From the NCBI GenBank assembly GCA_020683205.1, contig CP085689.1, positions 434,001-498,000 of the forward strand: 64,000 nt of DNA, read 5' to 3'. Position 1 is the stretch's first letter, and the number at the start of each line of letters is the position of its first letter. Positions 25,995 through 34,877 of the stretch are shown here, piece after piece. A program made the position numbers and the translations under genes. Under the pieces are notes generated by a model. That model did no database searches. It was not told the DNA's origin and saw only the letters and a list, made by a program, of their open reading frames with translations. Source of the stretch: Lentisphaerae bacterium WC36 (GTDB lineage: Bacteria; Verrucomicrobiota; Lentisphaeria; Victivallales; SZUA-371).

Positions 25995-27302
25995 ATGGCT
26001 AAAAATTCGAGTAGTATTAAATTAGATATCGGGACTATTTATAAAAAAACTGAAAATGGTAATTACTTTTTTCGTTATCAAATAAATGGTCAACGCAAAG
26101 CAGTTAGTCTAAAAACTAAAAATAAAAAAGAAGCGATAGCCAAAGCTCAAGATGTTGTTCCGATTACAAAGGCTACAACTACTGAAGTAATTTCAGCACA
26201 CGTCCAACAGGCTAGAAACTTGACGACTCAGAAGCAGAGTCTGCTACTTTCAATGGCGTGGGATAAATATAGCATTCATCCAGACCGAGCAACTCCAGCG
26301 ACTGCACATGAAAGAAATTCATATCGTTCGACTTTTCGTGAGTTTGTAACTTTTGTTAATGATAAAAATTTAACGATGAACGATATAAAACTAAGAATGA
26401 CATCAGATTTTGCTGATTACATGAAAAAGCAACAACTAGCTGTAGACACTCATAATCGTAAAATAAAAAGACTGATTAAAATTTTTAATGTATTGAGTGA
26501 TTATTATGCTGGAGACAATCCGTTTACTTCTAAAACACTGCGACGCAAAGTTCGTGAGGAACAAGAGCATGTCGTGAAAAGAATAGCGTTTACTCGTAGC
26601 CAAGAGGCAGATATTAGAAGTGTTTTAAACGATGATAAATACACTGTGTTAAACAAACCTGAGATTAAAGTTATTTATTATATTGGAATGTATACAGGGC
26701 AACGGATGAAAGACTGTGTATTGCTTCGTTGGGATCGCATTGATATGGAAAGAAAAAGGTTATGGGTAAAGCAGTTTAAAACTGGTAAAGAGGTAACATT
26801 GCCAATAGCAAAACCTCTTTATGATATTTTAATGGAAGCTAAAGAGTGGCAAATAGATCAATATGTTTGTCCAAATGTTGCCAAACGCTACAATCGAGTT
26901 GATAAAGAAGGTAAAAACATAGGTAATAATTTAGTTAACAAAGACATGTTGCGAGTAATTAAATGGACAGGATTAGAACCATCTGTAGAAGTGCCTGGGA
27001 GAAAGCGTAAAATGACAGTCTATGGATTTCATTCACTGCGACACAGTTTTGCATCTCACTGTGCTGAAGCTGGAGTTGCAAAAGCAGTAGTGCAGTCAAT
27101 TATTGGATCGAATTCAGACATTATTGATAAATACTACACTCATATTGGAGATGAGGCTCAAGTTAAGGCAATTGAAGTAGTCAGTGGTGGTTATGACAAT
27201 ATTTTGCCACAAGAAAAAATTAACCAAGTCCTAGAATATATTTCAAAAAATAATCTTGACGACGAGCATCATTGTGCTATCAAAAATATCTTGAAATCTT
27301 AA
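25995..27302 (+). CDS. Tyrosine recombinase / integrase
   Basis: 435 residues. N-terminal arm-binding domain (G-T-I-Y-K-K ... RYQINGQRKAVSLKTK), SAM-like core-binding domain (about 80-185), then the catalytic domain: Arg 237 (TGQR), Lys in the KTGKEVTLPI hairpin, H-S-L-R-H (346-350) and the nucleophile Tyr 381 (KYYTH). All key residues are present. It is placed just inside the left attachment repeat and reads into the element, as integrases of genomic islands do. It should catalyse integration and excision of the 20-kb element. Confidence 0.92.
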   Translation: MAKNSSSIKLDIGTIYKKTENGNYFFRYQINGQRKAVSLKTKNKKEAIAKAQDVVPITKATTTEVISAHVQQARNLTTQKQSLLLSMAWDKYSIHPDRATPATAHERNSYRSTFREFVTFVNDKNLTMNDIKLRMTSDFADYMKKQQLAVDTHNRKIKRLIKIFNVLSDYYAGDNPFTSKTLRRKVREEQEHVVKRIAFTRSQEADIRSVLNDDKYTVLNKPEIKVIYYIGMYTGQRMKDCVLLRWDRIDMERKRLWVKQFKTGKEVTLPIAKPLYDILMEAKEWQIDQYVCPNVAKRYNRVDKEGKNIGNNLVNKDMLRVIKWTGLEPSVEVPGRKRKMTVYGFHSLRHSFASHCAEAGVAKAVVQSIIGSNSDIIDKYYTHIGDEAQVKAIEVVSGGYDNILPQEKINQVLEYISKNNLDDEHHCAIKNILKS

Positions 27303-27789
27303 TTTTATAACCTTTTCTTAAGTGTTTTATTTTTGTATTTGTTATATTTAAATTTTAAAGCATTTTAAGGATAGGTTTTCTTTTTCTTATAACACTTCAT
27401 TTCTTTAGAGAATCGCTCAGTATAGTGGTTTAAAAATCCTTTTTTTGTGTAACATTAAAAGGAATATTTTTTATCTCCAATTTTTTTATTTTTAAAAGGG
27501 CTTCCTGACTTGTAATATTTGGTCAAGTTTACAACTCGCTAATTGTTTTAACAGAATATTCATTCTTCATATTCTGTATCTCAGTCATTATTTCAAAAAA
27601 AATTTACCACTAGTATAGACTAATCTTTAGTAATTATACCATATTTTGGTTTTAGAATAATAGTATAAATATTGTTTTTAAAACCATATATTACTTAATA
27701 TATGGTTTTAATATAATTGAAAAATGCCATATATACGGTATATTTATTATATATTTATTTAACTACAAGCTCAAATTTAAGGAGTATCT
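27303..27789. other. Non-coding region before the replication genes
   Basis: AT-rich; the clear structure is the long palindrome at 27678-27711. It is followed by an AT-rich tract with a second weak dyad around ATATACGGTATAT. No gene seen. It is a candidate promoter, operator or origin region for the primase-helicase gene. Confidence 0.5.
27678..27711. promoter_or_regulatory. Perfect 16-bp-arm palindrome
   Basis: TTAAAACCATATATTA and its exact reverse complement are separated by CT, about 80 bases upstream of the primase-helicase start. It could be an operator, an origin hairpin, or a terminator for the integrase transcript. The sequence supports the dyad itself, not which role it plays. Confidence 0.6.
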
Positions 27790-29994
27790 ATGTTTAACTA
27801 TAAAAAACAAAAGTCTATAATGACTGAATATGAATTAAAAAAATTCTTATTTAGTTACTTTAAAAATGAAGAATATACCATCCCAAGTTATATTGAAGAC
27901 TTCATAATTAAAATAAAAAAAGTAGAAGAAGATTTAGCAAAACTCGACAAGAAAAATTGGTATAGAATTTTTGACGCTGAAAAACATGAGCGTCTTTTAA
28001 AGAATAGAAATCAAGAATTTTTGAGAGGAGATAATTTAAAAGAGCAAATCATTAAAGACTCTGGAGGTAATCGTTTTTTTATCTATGTCAATGCATTAAA
28101 AAGTAATCCTGATGCGTGTAAATTTTCTCAACTAACGATAGCTTTAAAACAATTATATTATAAATTATATGAAGAAAAATTAGATTTGGAAAATGTCAAA
28201 AAGTGTTTAAATAGGGATAAAAAAGTTGGGCCTTTCTTCATAAATAAATTTTTTCACGATCATGGAAAGTATAGCAGTTCTATTTGTTATAATCTATATA
28301 AAGAAATAAAGACAAATTTTTTAATTGACGAAGATGAAAGATATTTTACGGAGAATCCTCAATCTCCAGTTTTTGTGATTAATAACCTTAAAATTGCTAA
28401 AGAAAAACGCATTAAGGAACTTGAAAATTATAGTGAAAAAAAATTTAACGAATTCTTTAATTATTTAGATTATTATAAAGATATTTTTAGTAGCGTAAAC
28501 AATGAGGATTTTTATAGATTTGATAATAAGCTAACAGACACTATTTACATTGATCAACTGAAAGAAAATATTGAAAAGTTATTTATAAAAAAAGGTTATG
28601 GAAGTTTTATTGCTAAGTTACCTAAACGAATTGAAAAAGAATTATTTTTGAATAAAATTCATAAATTAAATGGTGAATATAATTTCAAAAGTAATGTAAT
28701 CTGGTTGGGGTGGCATGGAGGAGTGAATAACCTAGATAGGATAAACTTGAATTTATTAAATGAAAGAGATATTCTTTGGATAGAAAAAGATGATATGAAT
28801 CGTGACGATGTAATTAAAAATTTCATTAAAGTTATAGAAACTTTGAGTCAAAATGGAATTGTAATTGGCAAATTAAGGTTTGCTCATGTTCCTCATATTG
28901 ACGATCAATTAAATCATTCCCAAGCGAATATTTCAATTTGGACGAAAGAAGAATTGCTTCAAGAAGCATATAATTGTAACATACCTTTGCCAAAATTGTT
29001 AAAAAAAGAGTTAGCAGATACCTATAAAGATTATAAAAAAATAGCGAATCGCCAACTTTATATTGTTGATAATGTAATCAGAAAAAATTCATTCCATCTA
29101 TTGACAGCTAGGCAAGGTCAAGGGAAAAGCTATTTTTCAATGTTTTTGGCTCAGGCTATTGCTCAAAAAGGAAAGCTATTTGCAGACTGGAAAGTTAAAA
29201 AATCAGTTAAAATATTATATGTTTTAGACGATGAAGTTGACCGATATGAACTAGAACAGCGTCGAGATAATATTGGAAAAATGTTTCCAAAATCTGATAA
29301 ATTAAAGGAAATTAGCTATCTTTCTGTTTCAAATTTTAATTTATTGGAAGAAAAATTTCAAAATAAAGTTGAAGATGCTTTAGTAGAGGCTCAACTTAAT
29401 AAAGAACCAAAAACAGAAAAAGTGCAACTATTAATATTAGATCACTTAACTAAGTTAGCTCCTACAACCACAAATGAGCGCAATTGGCAGAAATTGCGCC
29501 CTTGGATACATAAATTGACAAAAGAAATGAACATCGCAGTCATTTTACTCCATCATGAAAATAAAGGTAATACTACTTTTGGTACATCACAAATAGAAAA
29601 TGATATTGATATCAAAATTAAACTTGAGAGAAAACCTGTTGATGATTTTGTGATAAACCTCACAGTTCCTAAAAATCGCCAGGCTCCTGTTCAAATTGAA
29701 AATCCACATCAAATACAGTTTCATTTAAATGGTAAACCACGCATGGCTTATTTGAATAATTTAAGTAATGAGAATATAAAATGGCGTAAAAGATCGATAG
29801 AAAATAAATTGCACTACTATTTTGCTTTGAAAAATTCCCAAAAAACTATGCAAGAAATCGCTGATTATTTTGGCATAGCTAAGCCTACGATTGAAAAATT
29901 TGCAAAAGAAAATGAATTAACTAATGATCGCTATAAAGAGCATGACGATTATCATAATCAGGCTTTAGAAGATTTGCCAAACGAAGATCATTAA
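27790..29994 (+). CDS. Primase-helicase (RepA-type AAA_25 ATPase) of the mobile element
   Basis: 734 residues. The C-terminal half is a RecA-fold helicase of the RepA/AAA_25 type: Walker A A-R-Q-G-Q-G-K-S (Lys 446), VLDDEVDRYELEQR, Walker B L-L-I-L-D-H-L-T-K, and a typical TTFGTSQIENDIDI sensor loop. A helix-turn-helix follows (MQEIADYFGIAKPTIEKFA). Residues 300-390 (IWLGWHGGVNNLDRINLN, ILWIEKDDMN) resemble a degenerate TOPRIM primase domain. The first 300 residues are helical and unrecognised. It likely starts replication of the excised element. Good GGAG ribosome site. Confidence 0.8.
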   Translation: MFNYKKQKSIMTEYELKKFLFSYFKNEEYTIPSYIEDFIIKIKKVEEDLAKLDKKNWYRIFDAEKHERLLKNRNQEFLRGDNLKEQIIKDSGGNRFFIYVNALKSNPDACKFSQLTIALKQLYYKLYEEKLDLENVKKCLNRDKKVGPFFINKFFHDHGKYSSSICYNLYKEIKTNFLIDEDERYFTENPQSPVFVINNLKIAKEKRIKELENYSEKKFNEFFNYLDYYKDIFSSVNNEDFYRFDNKLTDTIYIDQLKENIEKLFIKKGYGSFIAKLPKRIEKELFLNKIHKLNGEYNFKSNVIWLGWHGGVNNLDRINLNLLNERDILWIEKDDMNRDDVIKNFIKVIETLSQNGIVIGKLRFAHVPHIDDQLNHSQANISIWTKEELLQEAYNCNIPLPKLLKKELADTYKDYKKIANRQLYIVDNVIRKNSFHLLTARQGQGKSYFSMFLAQAIAQKGKLFADWKVKKSVKILYVLDDEVDRYELEQRRDNIGKMFPKSDKLKEISYLSVSNFNLLEEKFQNKVEDALVEAQLNKEPKTEKVQLLILDHLTKLAPTTTNERNWQKLRPWIHKLTKEMNIAVILLHHENKGNTTFGTSQIENDIDIKIKLERKPVDDFVINLTVPKNRQAPVQIENPHQIQFHLNGKPRMAYLNNLSNENIKWRKRSIENKLHYYFALKNSQKTMQEIADYFGIAKPTIEKFAKENELTNDRYKEHDDYHNQALEDLPNEDH

Positions 29995-29999
29995 CCATT

Positions 30000-30344
30000 T
30001 TAATCATCTAAGGTTAAGATATAAGTTATAATATCGGTGTTACGGTATCTAACTGCCGAGCCAACCAATTTGCGTTTGAAGGGGAACGCATTTTCTTTTT
30101 CTAATTTTTTGAAATTGCTATGACTGAGTCCAAGCATTTCAGCGGCTTCTTTTTGGTCGATTAGCTTTGGTTTTACTGCAGGCATTAATGAGCCGTTATT
30201 AGCTAAATGCCTTAAGTTCGCAATGACGCATTGTTCTTCTGTCACCGAAATAACGCCTTCTTCAGTGAATGGTTTAATTAAGCGGGTTACTAATTTTACA
30301 ACTTTAGGGCGAATGTTTTCATTTAAAAATTTTGAAGTTTTCAT
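30000..30344 (-). CDS. AlpA/excisionase-like DNA-binding regulator
   Basis: 114 residues. The C-terminal half has a MerR/AlpA-type winged helix: DQKEAAEMLGLSHSNFKKLE, then F-P-x-K-R-K-L-V-G-S-A-V-R-Y-R. Such proteins regulate integrase genes or act as excisionases in satellite elements. It converges with the primase-helicase gene (5 bases apart) and is divergent from the Rep gene. The first 50 residues are unfamiliar. Confidence 0.75.
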   Translation of the reverse strand: MKTSKFLNENIRPKVVKLVTRLIKPFTEEGVISVTEEQCVIANLRHLANNGSLMPAVKPKLIDQKEAAEMLGLSHSNFKKLEKENAFPFKRKLVGSAVRYRNTDIITYILTLDD

Positions 30345-30695
30345 TGTTGTTTTTCCTGTGCGTTAATTTTTGTTTGCACAGGATGGTGAGCAATATTTAT
30401 TTTTGTTATCATTACTCTTTTATTAACAATTACTTAAAAAACTTGCACTATATTATACGAGACTTAACCCCGACATTCATAAACTCTATTTTTAATACTT
30501 TACTTAAGCTCAAAAGTTTTATTATCTCATAAAAATATGAGGTTCTTTTTGGTAGGTTATTTGTAGTAATAAATAATTATTAAATATAAATAATATTAGA
30601 AAGATATAAGCTATTAAAAAAAGTTATAAGATTAACTATGATATAGATTTAACTAAGTAAAAAACAATGATAATCTAACAACAAGGAATTAAAAA
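30345..30695. other. Divergent intergenic region between the AlpA-like gene and the Rep gene
   Basis: AT-rich, no convincing gene; presumably holds both promoters. I could not define -35/-10 pairs with confidence. Confidence 0.45.
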
Positions 30696-31265
30696 ATGAA
30701 AAGATTTAACAACGAAAATAGTAATAGACCAAACAACAATGATAATTATGAATTAAACAAAGATTACTCAAGCAAAATAAAGAGATTACTTTATAGCTGT
30801 ATTAATCAACATAATAAAGTATTTTTAGTCAGGTTTGATGTTAGATATCCTACAAGTTATGCTAACATAAATATTGAAAGTAATAGTTTGATTTGTAATT
30901 TTAATGAAAGCTTAAATCGTTACTTAAAGCGTAATAACTATGATCCTAGATGCATATGGGTAAGAGAACAGCATGAAAGTAGTAATCCTCATTATCATTT
31001 TGCTATTCTGTTAAATGGAAATAAGATACAACGTCCTCACAAGGTAATTTCTAAGGCAGAGTCTTTATGGAATAGACAGTTAGGCTTAGATTTTGATAAT
31101 AAGGGTTTAATTGAATATTGTAATAAGGTTAGTTGTGGAATGATGATTTATAGGGATAGAGAAGAAACTCATCGTAATGCTTTGAATTGGGTTAGTTATT
31201 TAGCTAAAGTTTATAGTAAGAATATTAATACTAGGTTTCGTTCTATTGGTATGAGTAGAATTTAA
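30696..31265 (+). CDS. Inovirus Gp2/YagK-YfjJ-like replication protein
   Basis: 189 residues with CIWVREQHESSNPHYHFAIL, then an N-G-N-K region and WNRQLGL, and a later Y-R-D-R. The REQ-x6-PHYHF motif is the HUH-like His cluster seen in YagK/YfjJ C-terminal and inovirus Gp2 proteins of satellite elements, where it is linked to rolling-circle-type initiation. A catalytic Tyr is not certain. AAGGAA precedes the start. Role in element replication inferred from family. Confidence 0.75.
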   Translation: MKRFNNENSNRPNNNDNYELNKDYSSKIKRLLYSCINQHNKVFLVRFDVRYPTSYANINIESNSLICNFNESLNRYLKRNNYDPRCIWVREQHESSNPHYHFAILLNGNKIQRPHKVISKAESLWNRQLGLDFDNKGLIEYCNKVSCGMMIYRDREETHRNALNWVSYLAKVYSKNINTRFRSIGMSRI

Positions 31266-31554
31266 TATTATTCTTGTGATAGGGAGTGGTAAAGATTTTT
31301 TAGTAAGACAATAAAGAAAAAGCGGTTAAAGATTCAGCTTAGCTGCTTTTATTATTAAGAGAGTAATTATTTGATTTTATATTACTACTAGCTAAGAATG
31401 TGTCAAATATAGGAATTTTTTTTACTATGGACTGTTTAAGAAAAATTTAATATTAGGTGTCAGTTGTAAAATTTTAAAAATGTTATTTCCAAACTAATCT
31501 TATAATCGATAAAAAAAATTATAAAATTAGAAAAAAATTAAAGGAAATAATAAA
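31266..31554. other. Intergenic region before the PIF1-like gene
   Basis: Contains the weak hairpin at 31318-31350; otherwise AT-rich with no gene that I can support. Confidence 0.4.
31318..31350 (+). terminator. Weak candidate terminator after the Rep gene
   Basis: AAAAGCGG pairs with CTGCTTTT (one G-U) around a 17-base loop, followed by ATTATT rather than a full U-tract. Confidence 0.3.
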
Positions 31555-33009
31555 ATGAACCATGAATTATTTAAAGAAAAATATTACAATGATATTGATA
31601 AAGTTAGCACTAAAAATGAGGAAGAGCCAGCCTATCAAAATAACAAGGATTATCAGAGCTTAAATTCTGAGCAGTTAAACGCCTTTAAGCTTATGAACTC
31701 AACTGAAGGGAATATTTTTCTAACTGGCAATGCTGGTACTGGTAAAAGCTATGTGGTTAAAATGTTCTTAAAATATACGAATTATAAAGTCGCTCGTTTA
31801 GCTCCAACTGGGCTAGCCGCTGAACATATTGACGGCAAAACTATCCATAATTTTTTAAGACTACAAACAGACTGTACAAATGAAGATTTAATTCTTAAAG
31901 ATATGGATTTTTTTATTTTACGCAAATTACGAACAAAAGACATTATTTTAATCGATGAAATTTCAATGGTTTCAAGCTTTGTTCTTACTATTTTAAGTAA
32001 AGCTATGAAAAAGACCATGAAAAATAATAAACCTTTTGGTGGCAAAAAAGTGATTGTGGTTGGAGACTTTTCACAATTACCTCCAGTTGTAAGTGAAAGG
32101 CGTATAATTGAAAAATTTAAGGCTAAATACAAAGGCGTATACTCTTTTGCTAGCTATGAATGGGAAAAAGCCAATTTTAAGTATATTTCGCTAAAAAAAG
32201 TTCAACGTCAATCTGATGAGAAGTTCATAAAAATGCTTAATCATTTGCGTTATGGGCAGTTAGTTAGTGGTGATATCTATAGCTATGATTTAATTGGAAT
32301 GGTTGAACCAATTAGTCCAAAATATTTAAAAGATAATGTTGAAGAATTTATGAATACGACATTTTTGACTCCTAGCAATGAAAAAGCTAAAGAAATCAAC
32401 AATTTGATATTCAATCGAATAAAAGCTGAAGCAGTTTCATTTGATAGTAACAATTTAGACTATAAAGGAAAAGTACCAGCTCCTAAAAAAGTTACTGTTA
32501 AAAAAGGGCAAAAAGTAATGATAACCAAAAATATCTATAAAGAAAAAGAACTATATTTGCAAAATGGTACTATTGGTTTTGTTCATAAAATTAGGCGCGG
32601 CAAGTGGGTTAAAGTCCGAATTCCAAGTCGCGGTGATGAAATCGTAAAAATTGAGCGTGTTAGTTGGACTAACAAAAAATCCTTTCCAGAAAAATTCAAA
32701 TCAAAAAATGGGAAGGAATATAGCAAAGTTAGAAAAGAAGTTATCGGTGAATATCAACAACTACCTTTAAAGTCAGCCTATGCGATGACCATACATAAAT
32801 CTCAAGGTTTAACGCTTGATAAGGTACATGTTTTTAACGAGAAGCTATTTGCTCCGAGCCAGCTCTATGTTGCGTTAAGTCGAGTTAAGAGTATTAACGA
32901 TGTGACGTTGCAAGTAGATATAAAAAATGGGCAGAAAATGATTAAACCAGAAGTGTATGACTTCTACAAAACGCATAACCTTTTCCCAAAAGAATTGACT
33001 AGTAATTAA
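31555..33009 (+). CDS. PIF1-like superfamily 1B DNA helicase
   Basis: 484 residues with the whole PIF1/RecD motif series: N-S-E-Q-L-N-A-F (Q-like), Walker A G-N-A-G-T-G-K-S, A-P-T-G-L-A-A, Walker B I-I-L-I-D-E-I-S-M-V, GDFSQLPPV, the SH3-like insertion, M-T-I-H-K-S-Q-G-L-T-L and L-Y-V-A-L-S-R-V. It is a 5'-3' helicase by family. In a mobile element it may help replication or integration. AAGGAAA precedes the start. Length normal for compact bacterial PIF1. Confidence 0.9.
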   Translation: MNHELFKEKYYNDIDKVSTKNEEEPAYQNNKDYQSLNSEQLNAFKLMNSTEGNIFLTGNAGTGKSYVVKMFLKYTNYKVARLAPTGLAAEHIDGKTIHNFLRLQTDCTNEDLILKDMDFFILRKLRTKDIILIDEISMVSSFVLTILSKAMKKTMKNNKPFGGKKVIVVGDFSQLPPVVSERRIIEKFKAKYKGVYSFASYEWEKANFKYISLKKVQRQSDEKFIKMLNHLRYGQLVSGDIYSYDLIGMVEPISPKYLKDNVEEFMNTTFLTPSNEKAKEINNLIFNRIKAEAVSFDSNNLDYKGKVPAPKKVTVKKGQKVMITKNIYKEKELYLQNGTIGFVHKIRRGKWVKVRIPSRGDEIVKIERVSWTNKKSFPEKFKSKNGKEYSKVRKEVIGEYQQLPLKSAYAMTIHKSQGLTLDKVHVFNEKLFAPSQLYVALSRVKSINDVTLQVDIKNGQKMIKPEVYDFYKTHNLFPKELTSN

Positions 33010-33018
33010 TATAAATAA

Positions 33019-33050
33019 GGGTAGCTTTTACAGCTACTCATATTTTTTTA
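33019..33050 (+). terminator. Rho-independent terminator after the PIF1-like gene
   Basis: GTAGCT, 5-base loop, AGCTAC, then ATATTTTTTTA. The stem sits 12 bases after the stop codon. Confidence 0.7.
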
Positions 33051-33194
33051 TTTAATAGAATTTAATGAGAATAACGATTCTTTAATATCTTTTCAGATTG
33101 TTTGAGTTTAGATTCCCAATACTTAGTGTTTTTATCGTCTTCTAATTCCTTAAAAGCATCTCTAATGGCCTTAATTTTTTTATATTCATGACTT

Positions 33195-33476
33195 TTGACT
33201 TTAGAGTTGAAAAAGAAAAAAACTTCTTCAAAAAAAGATAATAACTGTAAAAGCAAAACTAATTGGAATGAAAGAAGGCTTAAAAATATTGATAATATTG
33301 ATAAGAAACGAATAGTTAGAGAAGTTTTTTCAACTCGTGTAGATAAAGAGTGCATTGCTCTTTTAAGAAAAATAAAATTGACTCAAGAAATAAATCATAG
33401 TATAAAAAAATCTTATGGCGAATTGCTGGAGGATGCTATTAGATTATTATATGAAAATACTTTTAAAAATATGTAA
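33195..33476 (+). CDS. Small ribbon-helix-helix-like protein
   Basis: About 93 residues if started at a TTG; no ATG is available, so the true start is unclear. Lys-rich N-terminus, then FSTRVDKECIALLRKIK and SYGELLEDAIRLLYEN, which resembles a plasmid-type ribbon-helix-helix DNA-binding fold (a strand with alternating residues, then two helices). It could be a regulator or accessory protein of the element. On the opposite strand there is an overlapping frame of doubtful reality. Confidence 0.5.
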   Translation: MTLELKKKKTSSKKDNNCKSKTNWNERRLKNIDNIDKKRIVREVFSTRVDKECIALLRKIKLTQEINHSIKKSYGELLEDAIRLLYENTFKNM

Positions 33477-33684
33477 GATTGTAATATTTCTTACATGTGA
33501 TAGTTATTATGAAAAGTAGTGTATGGAAAATTAAATCAAAGTTTATGTTTTTTTAATGAGGCTATTAAAATTTACTATATTACTAAAAATACATTGAATA
33601 TTTTAAAAATATATACTATTTTATCTACATTATACTAATTTAATCTTAATTTAGACTATAAAATTTAAAAAGGATTTTAATCAA

Positions 33685-34176
33685 ATGAAAAATAAATTAT
33701 CTCTTATGATAGGCTCTTTTAGTTTAATCTTGGCTACTGGATTTATTGGTTGTTCTAAGGGGAAAAAATTGCCACGCGTTAGTGAAGGTAATCCTTGGAA
33801 AGTTAAAGCTGAAAGTTTGCAAGAAGGAATGATTCTTACGAAAGATAAGCATGGAAAACTACCAATGGATTATTATAAAGAGTTTATTGCCGCTCTTAAA
33901 AGCCATGATGAAAGTAAAGTAAAAACTTTAACAACTGAGGCTGGATTTAAATATTTACAAAAAAATACGCATATTATTAAAAATTATGAAAAATATGATA
34001 GCTTTGATATTATCCTAGATCAGTGTCAATTTTGGAAGAATACGCCTAAAGGTATTTTTTCAGTTAGTTCACAGCATATTCCTCTAGACAATAATGACCC
34101 GAAATTTATGGATGATCAAAAATTTAAAAAAGTAAAAGACGAATGGAAGCTTGTTTTTTTCCCAAAATATGACTAG
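33685..34176 (+). CDS. Lipoprotein of unknown function
   Basis: 163 residues. Signal peptide ending in F-I-G-C (Cys 23), so lipid-anchored. The mature part contains MDYYKEFIAALKSHDESKV and a C-terminal FKKVKDEWKLVFFPK, reminiscent of NTF2-like or DUF4878-type small domains. The ATG follows AAAGGA. Cargo of the element; function unknown. Confidence 0.7.
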   Translation: MKNKLSLMIGSFSLILATGFIGCSKGKKLPRVSEGNPWKVKAESLQEGMILTKDKHGKLPMDYYKEFIAALKSHDESKVKTLTTEAGFKYLQKNTHIIKNYEKYDSFDIILDQCQFWKNTPKGIFSVSSQHIPLDNNDPKFMDDQKFKKVKDEWKLVFFPKYD

Positions 34177-34190
34177 TTTCTTTATAAATT

Positions 34191-34221
34191 CCTTTAGTTG
34201 ATATTATATATCGACTAAAGG
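34191..34221. terminator. Bidirectional terminator between convergent genes
   Basis: CCTTTAGTTGATA pairs with TATCGACTAAAGG (one G-T) around a 5-base loop. It lies exactly between the convergent lipoprotein and DUF1573 genes. Confidence 0.65.
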
Positions 34222-34226
34222 TTGTA

Positions 34227-34877
34227 TTAAATTTTAACTTTAATAAATTCAAAACTTTCCTTTTTAGACTCAATATCTTTTACTAAAATATATATCCTAG
34301 AATTTATACGCTTCTTTGTTGATTTAGGAGCTAATTCTAAAATATAGCCTTCATTCGTATGTTTTAAATTAATTTCAAAATTATTTCCTGCAGAATCTAC
34401 CTGTACTATTCTTTTATTTTTATCTTTTAAATTTAAAATACTTTCTTTTTCGATAGTTTTTAAAGGTAATTTCCATTCTATTAAATCAGGTTTATTCTTA
34501 AATAGAGATGCTATGTTAATCTCCATTTTAAGGTCATAATATTTTGTATTAGTTGTAACTAATCTCACTACTCTTATAAAATCGCCTGATTCATTATTTA
34601 TTTTATAAATTACTTTTATAATGAAAAATTCTTGAGGTAAAATATATTTTTTGGGATATATTATTTCCAAACAAGAATTACATGATTTTAAAACGTTACT
34701 AATTTTAAAAGGCTTATTAGTTTTATTTTGTAACAGAAAATGACCCTCTACAAAGTCATTTTCTGTACTAGATTGAACTTTAATGATATTATTTACTTTT
34801 TGCTGGTTATAAAAATTAGCTGGGCTAAAATTTGAAATAAAAGCCAAAGAAAATAAAGGAAAGAACATATTACTCAT
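34227..34877 (-). CDS. Secreted DUF1573-family protein
   Basis: 216 residues if started at the ATG that overlaps the end of the upstream gene (TATGAGTAA), giving a hydrophobic signal-like N-terminus. The DUF1573 (ASH-like) domain follows: FLLQNKTNKPFKISNVLKSC, a second Cys, I-L-P-Q-E-F, then V-R-L-V-T-T-N-T. DUF1573 domains are immunoglobulin-like and common in Bacteroidota and PVC surface proteins. A C-terminal extension of about 80 residues is unrecognised. It is translationally coupled to the FN3-like protein. Confidence 0.75.
   Translation of the reverse strand: MSNMFFPLFSLAFISNFSPANFYNQQKVNNIIKVQSSTENDFVEGHFLLQNKTNKPFKISNVLKSCNSCLEIIYPKKYILPQEFFIIKVIYKINNESGDFIRVVRLVTTNTKYYDLKMEINIASLFKNKPDLIEWKLPLKTIEKESILNLKDKNKRIVQVDSAGNNFEINLKHTNEGYILELAPKSTKKRINSRIYILVKDIESKKESFEFIKVKI

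Noticed and set aside
33062-33355. Minus-strand frame opposite the small ribbon-helix-helix-like gene
   Set aside because: Its first half is the Leu/Phe/Ser-rich antisense of the plus-strand gene. The last 44 residues (ending KQSEKILKNRYSH) look protein-like and may be a gene remnant, but no start is available.
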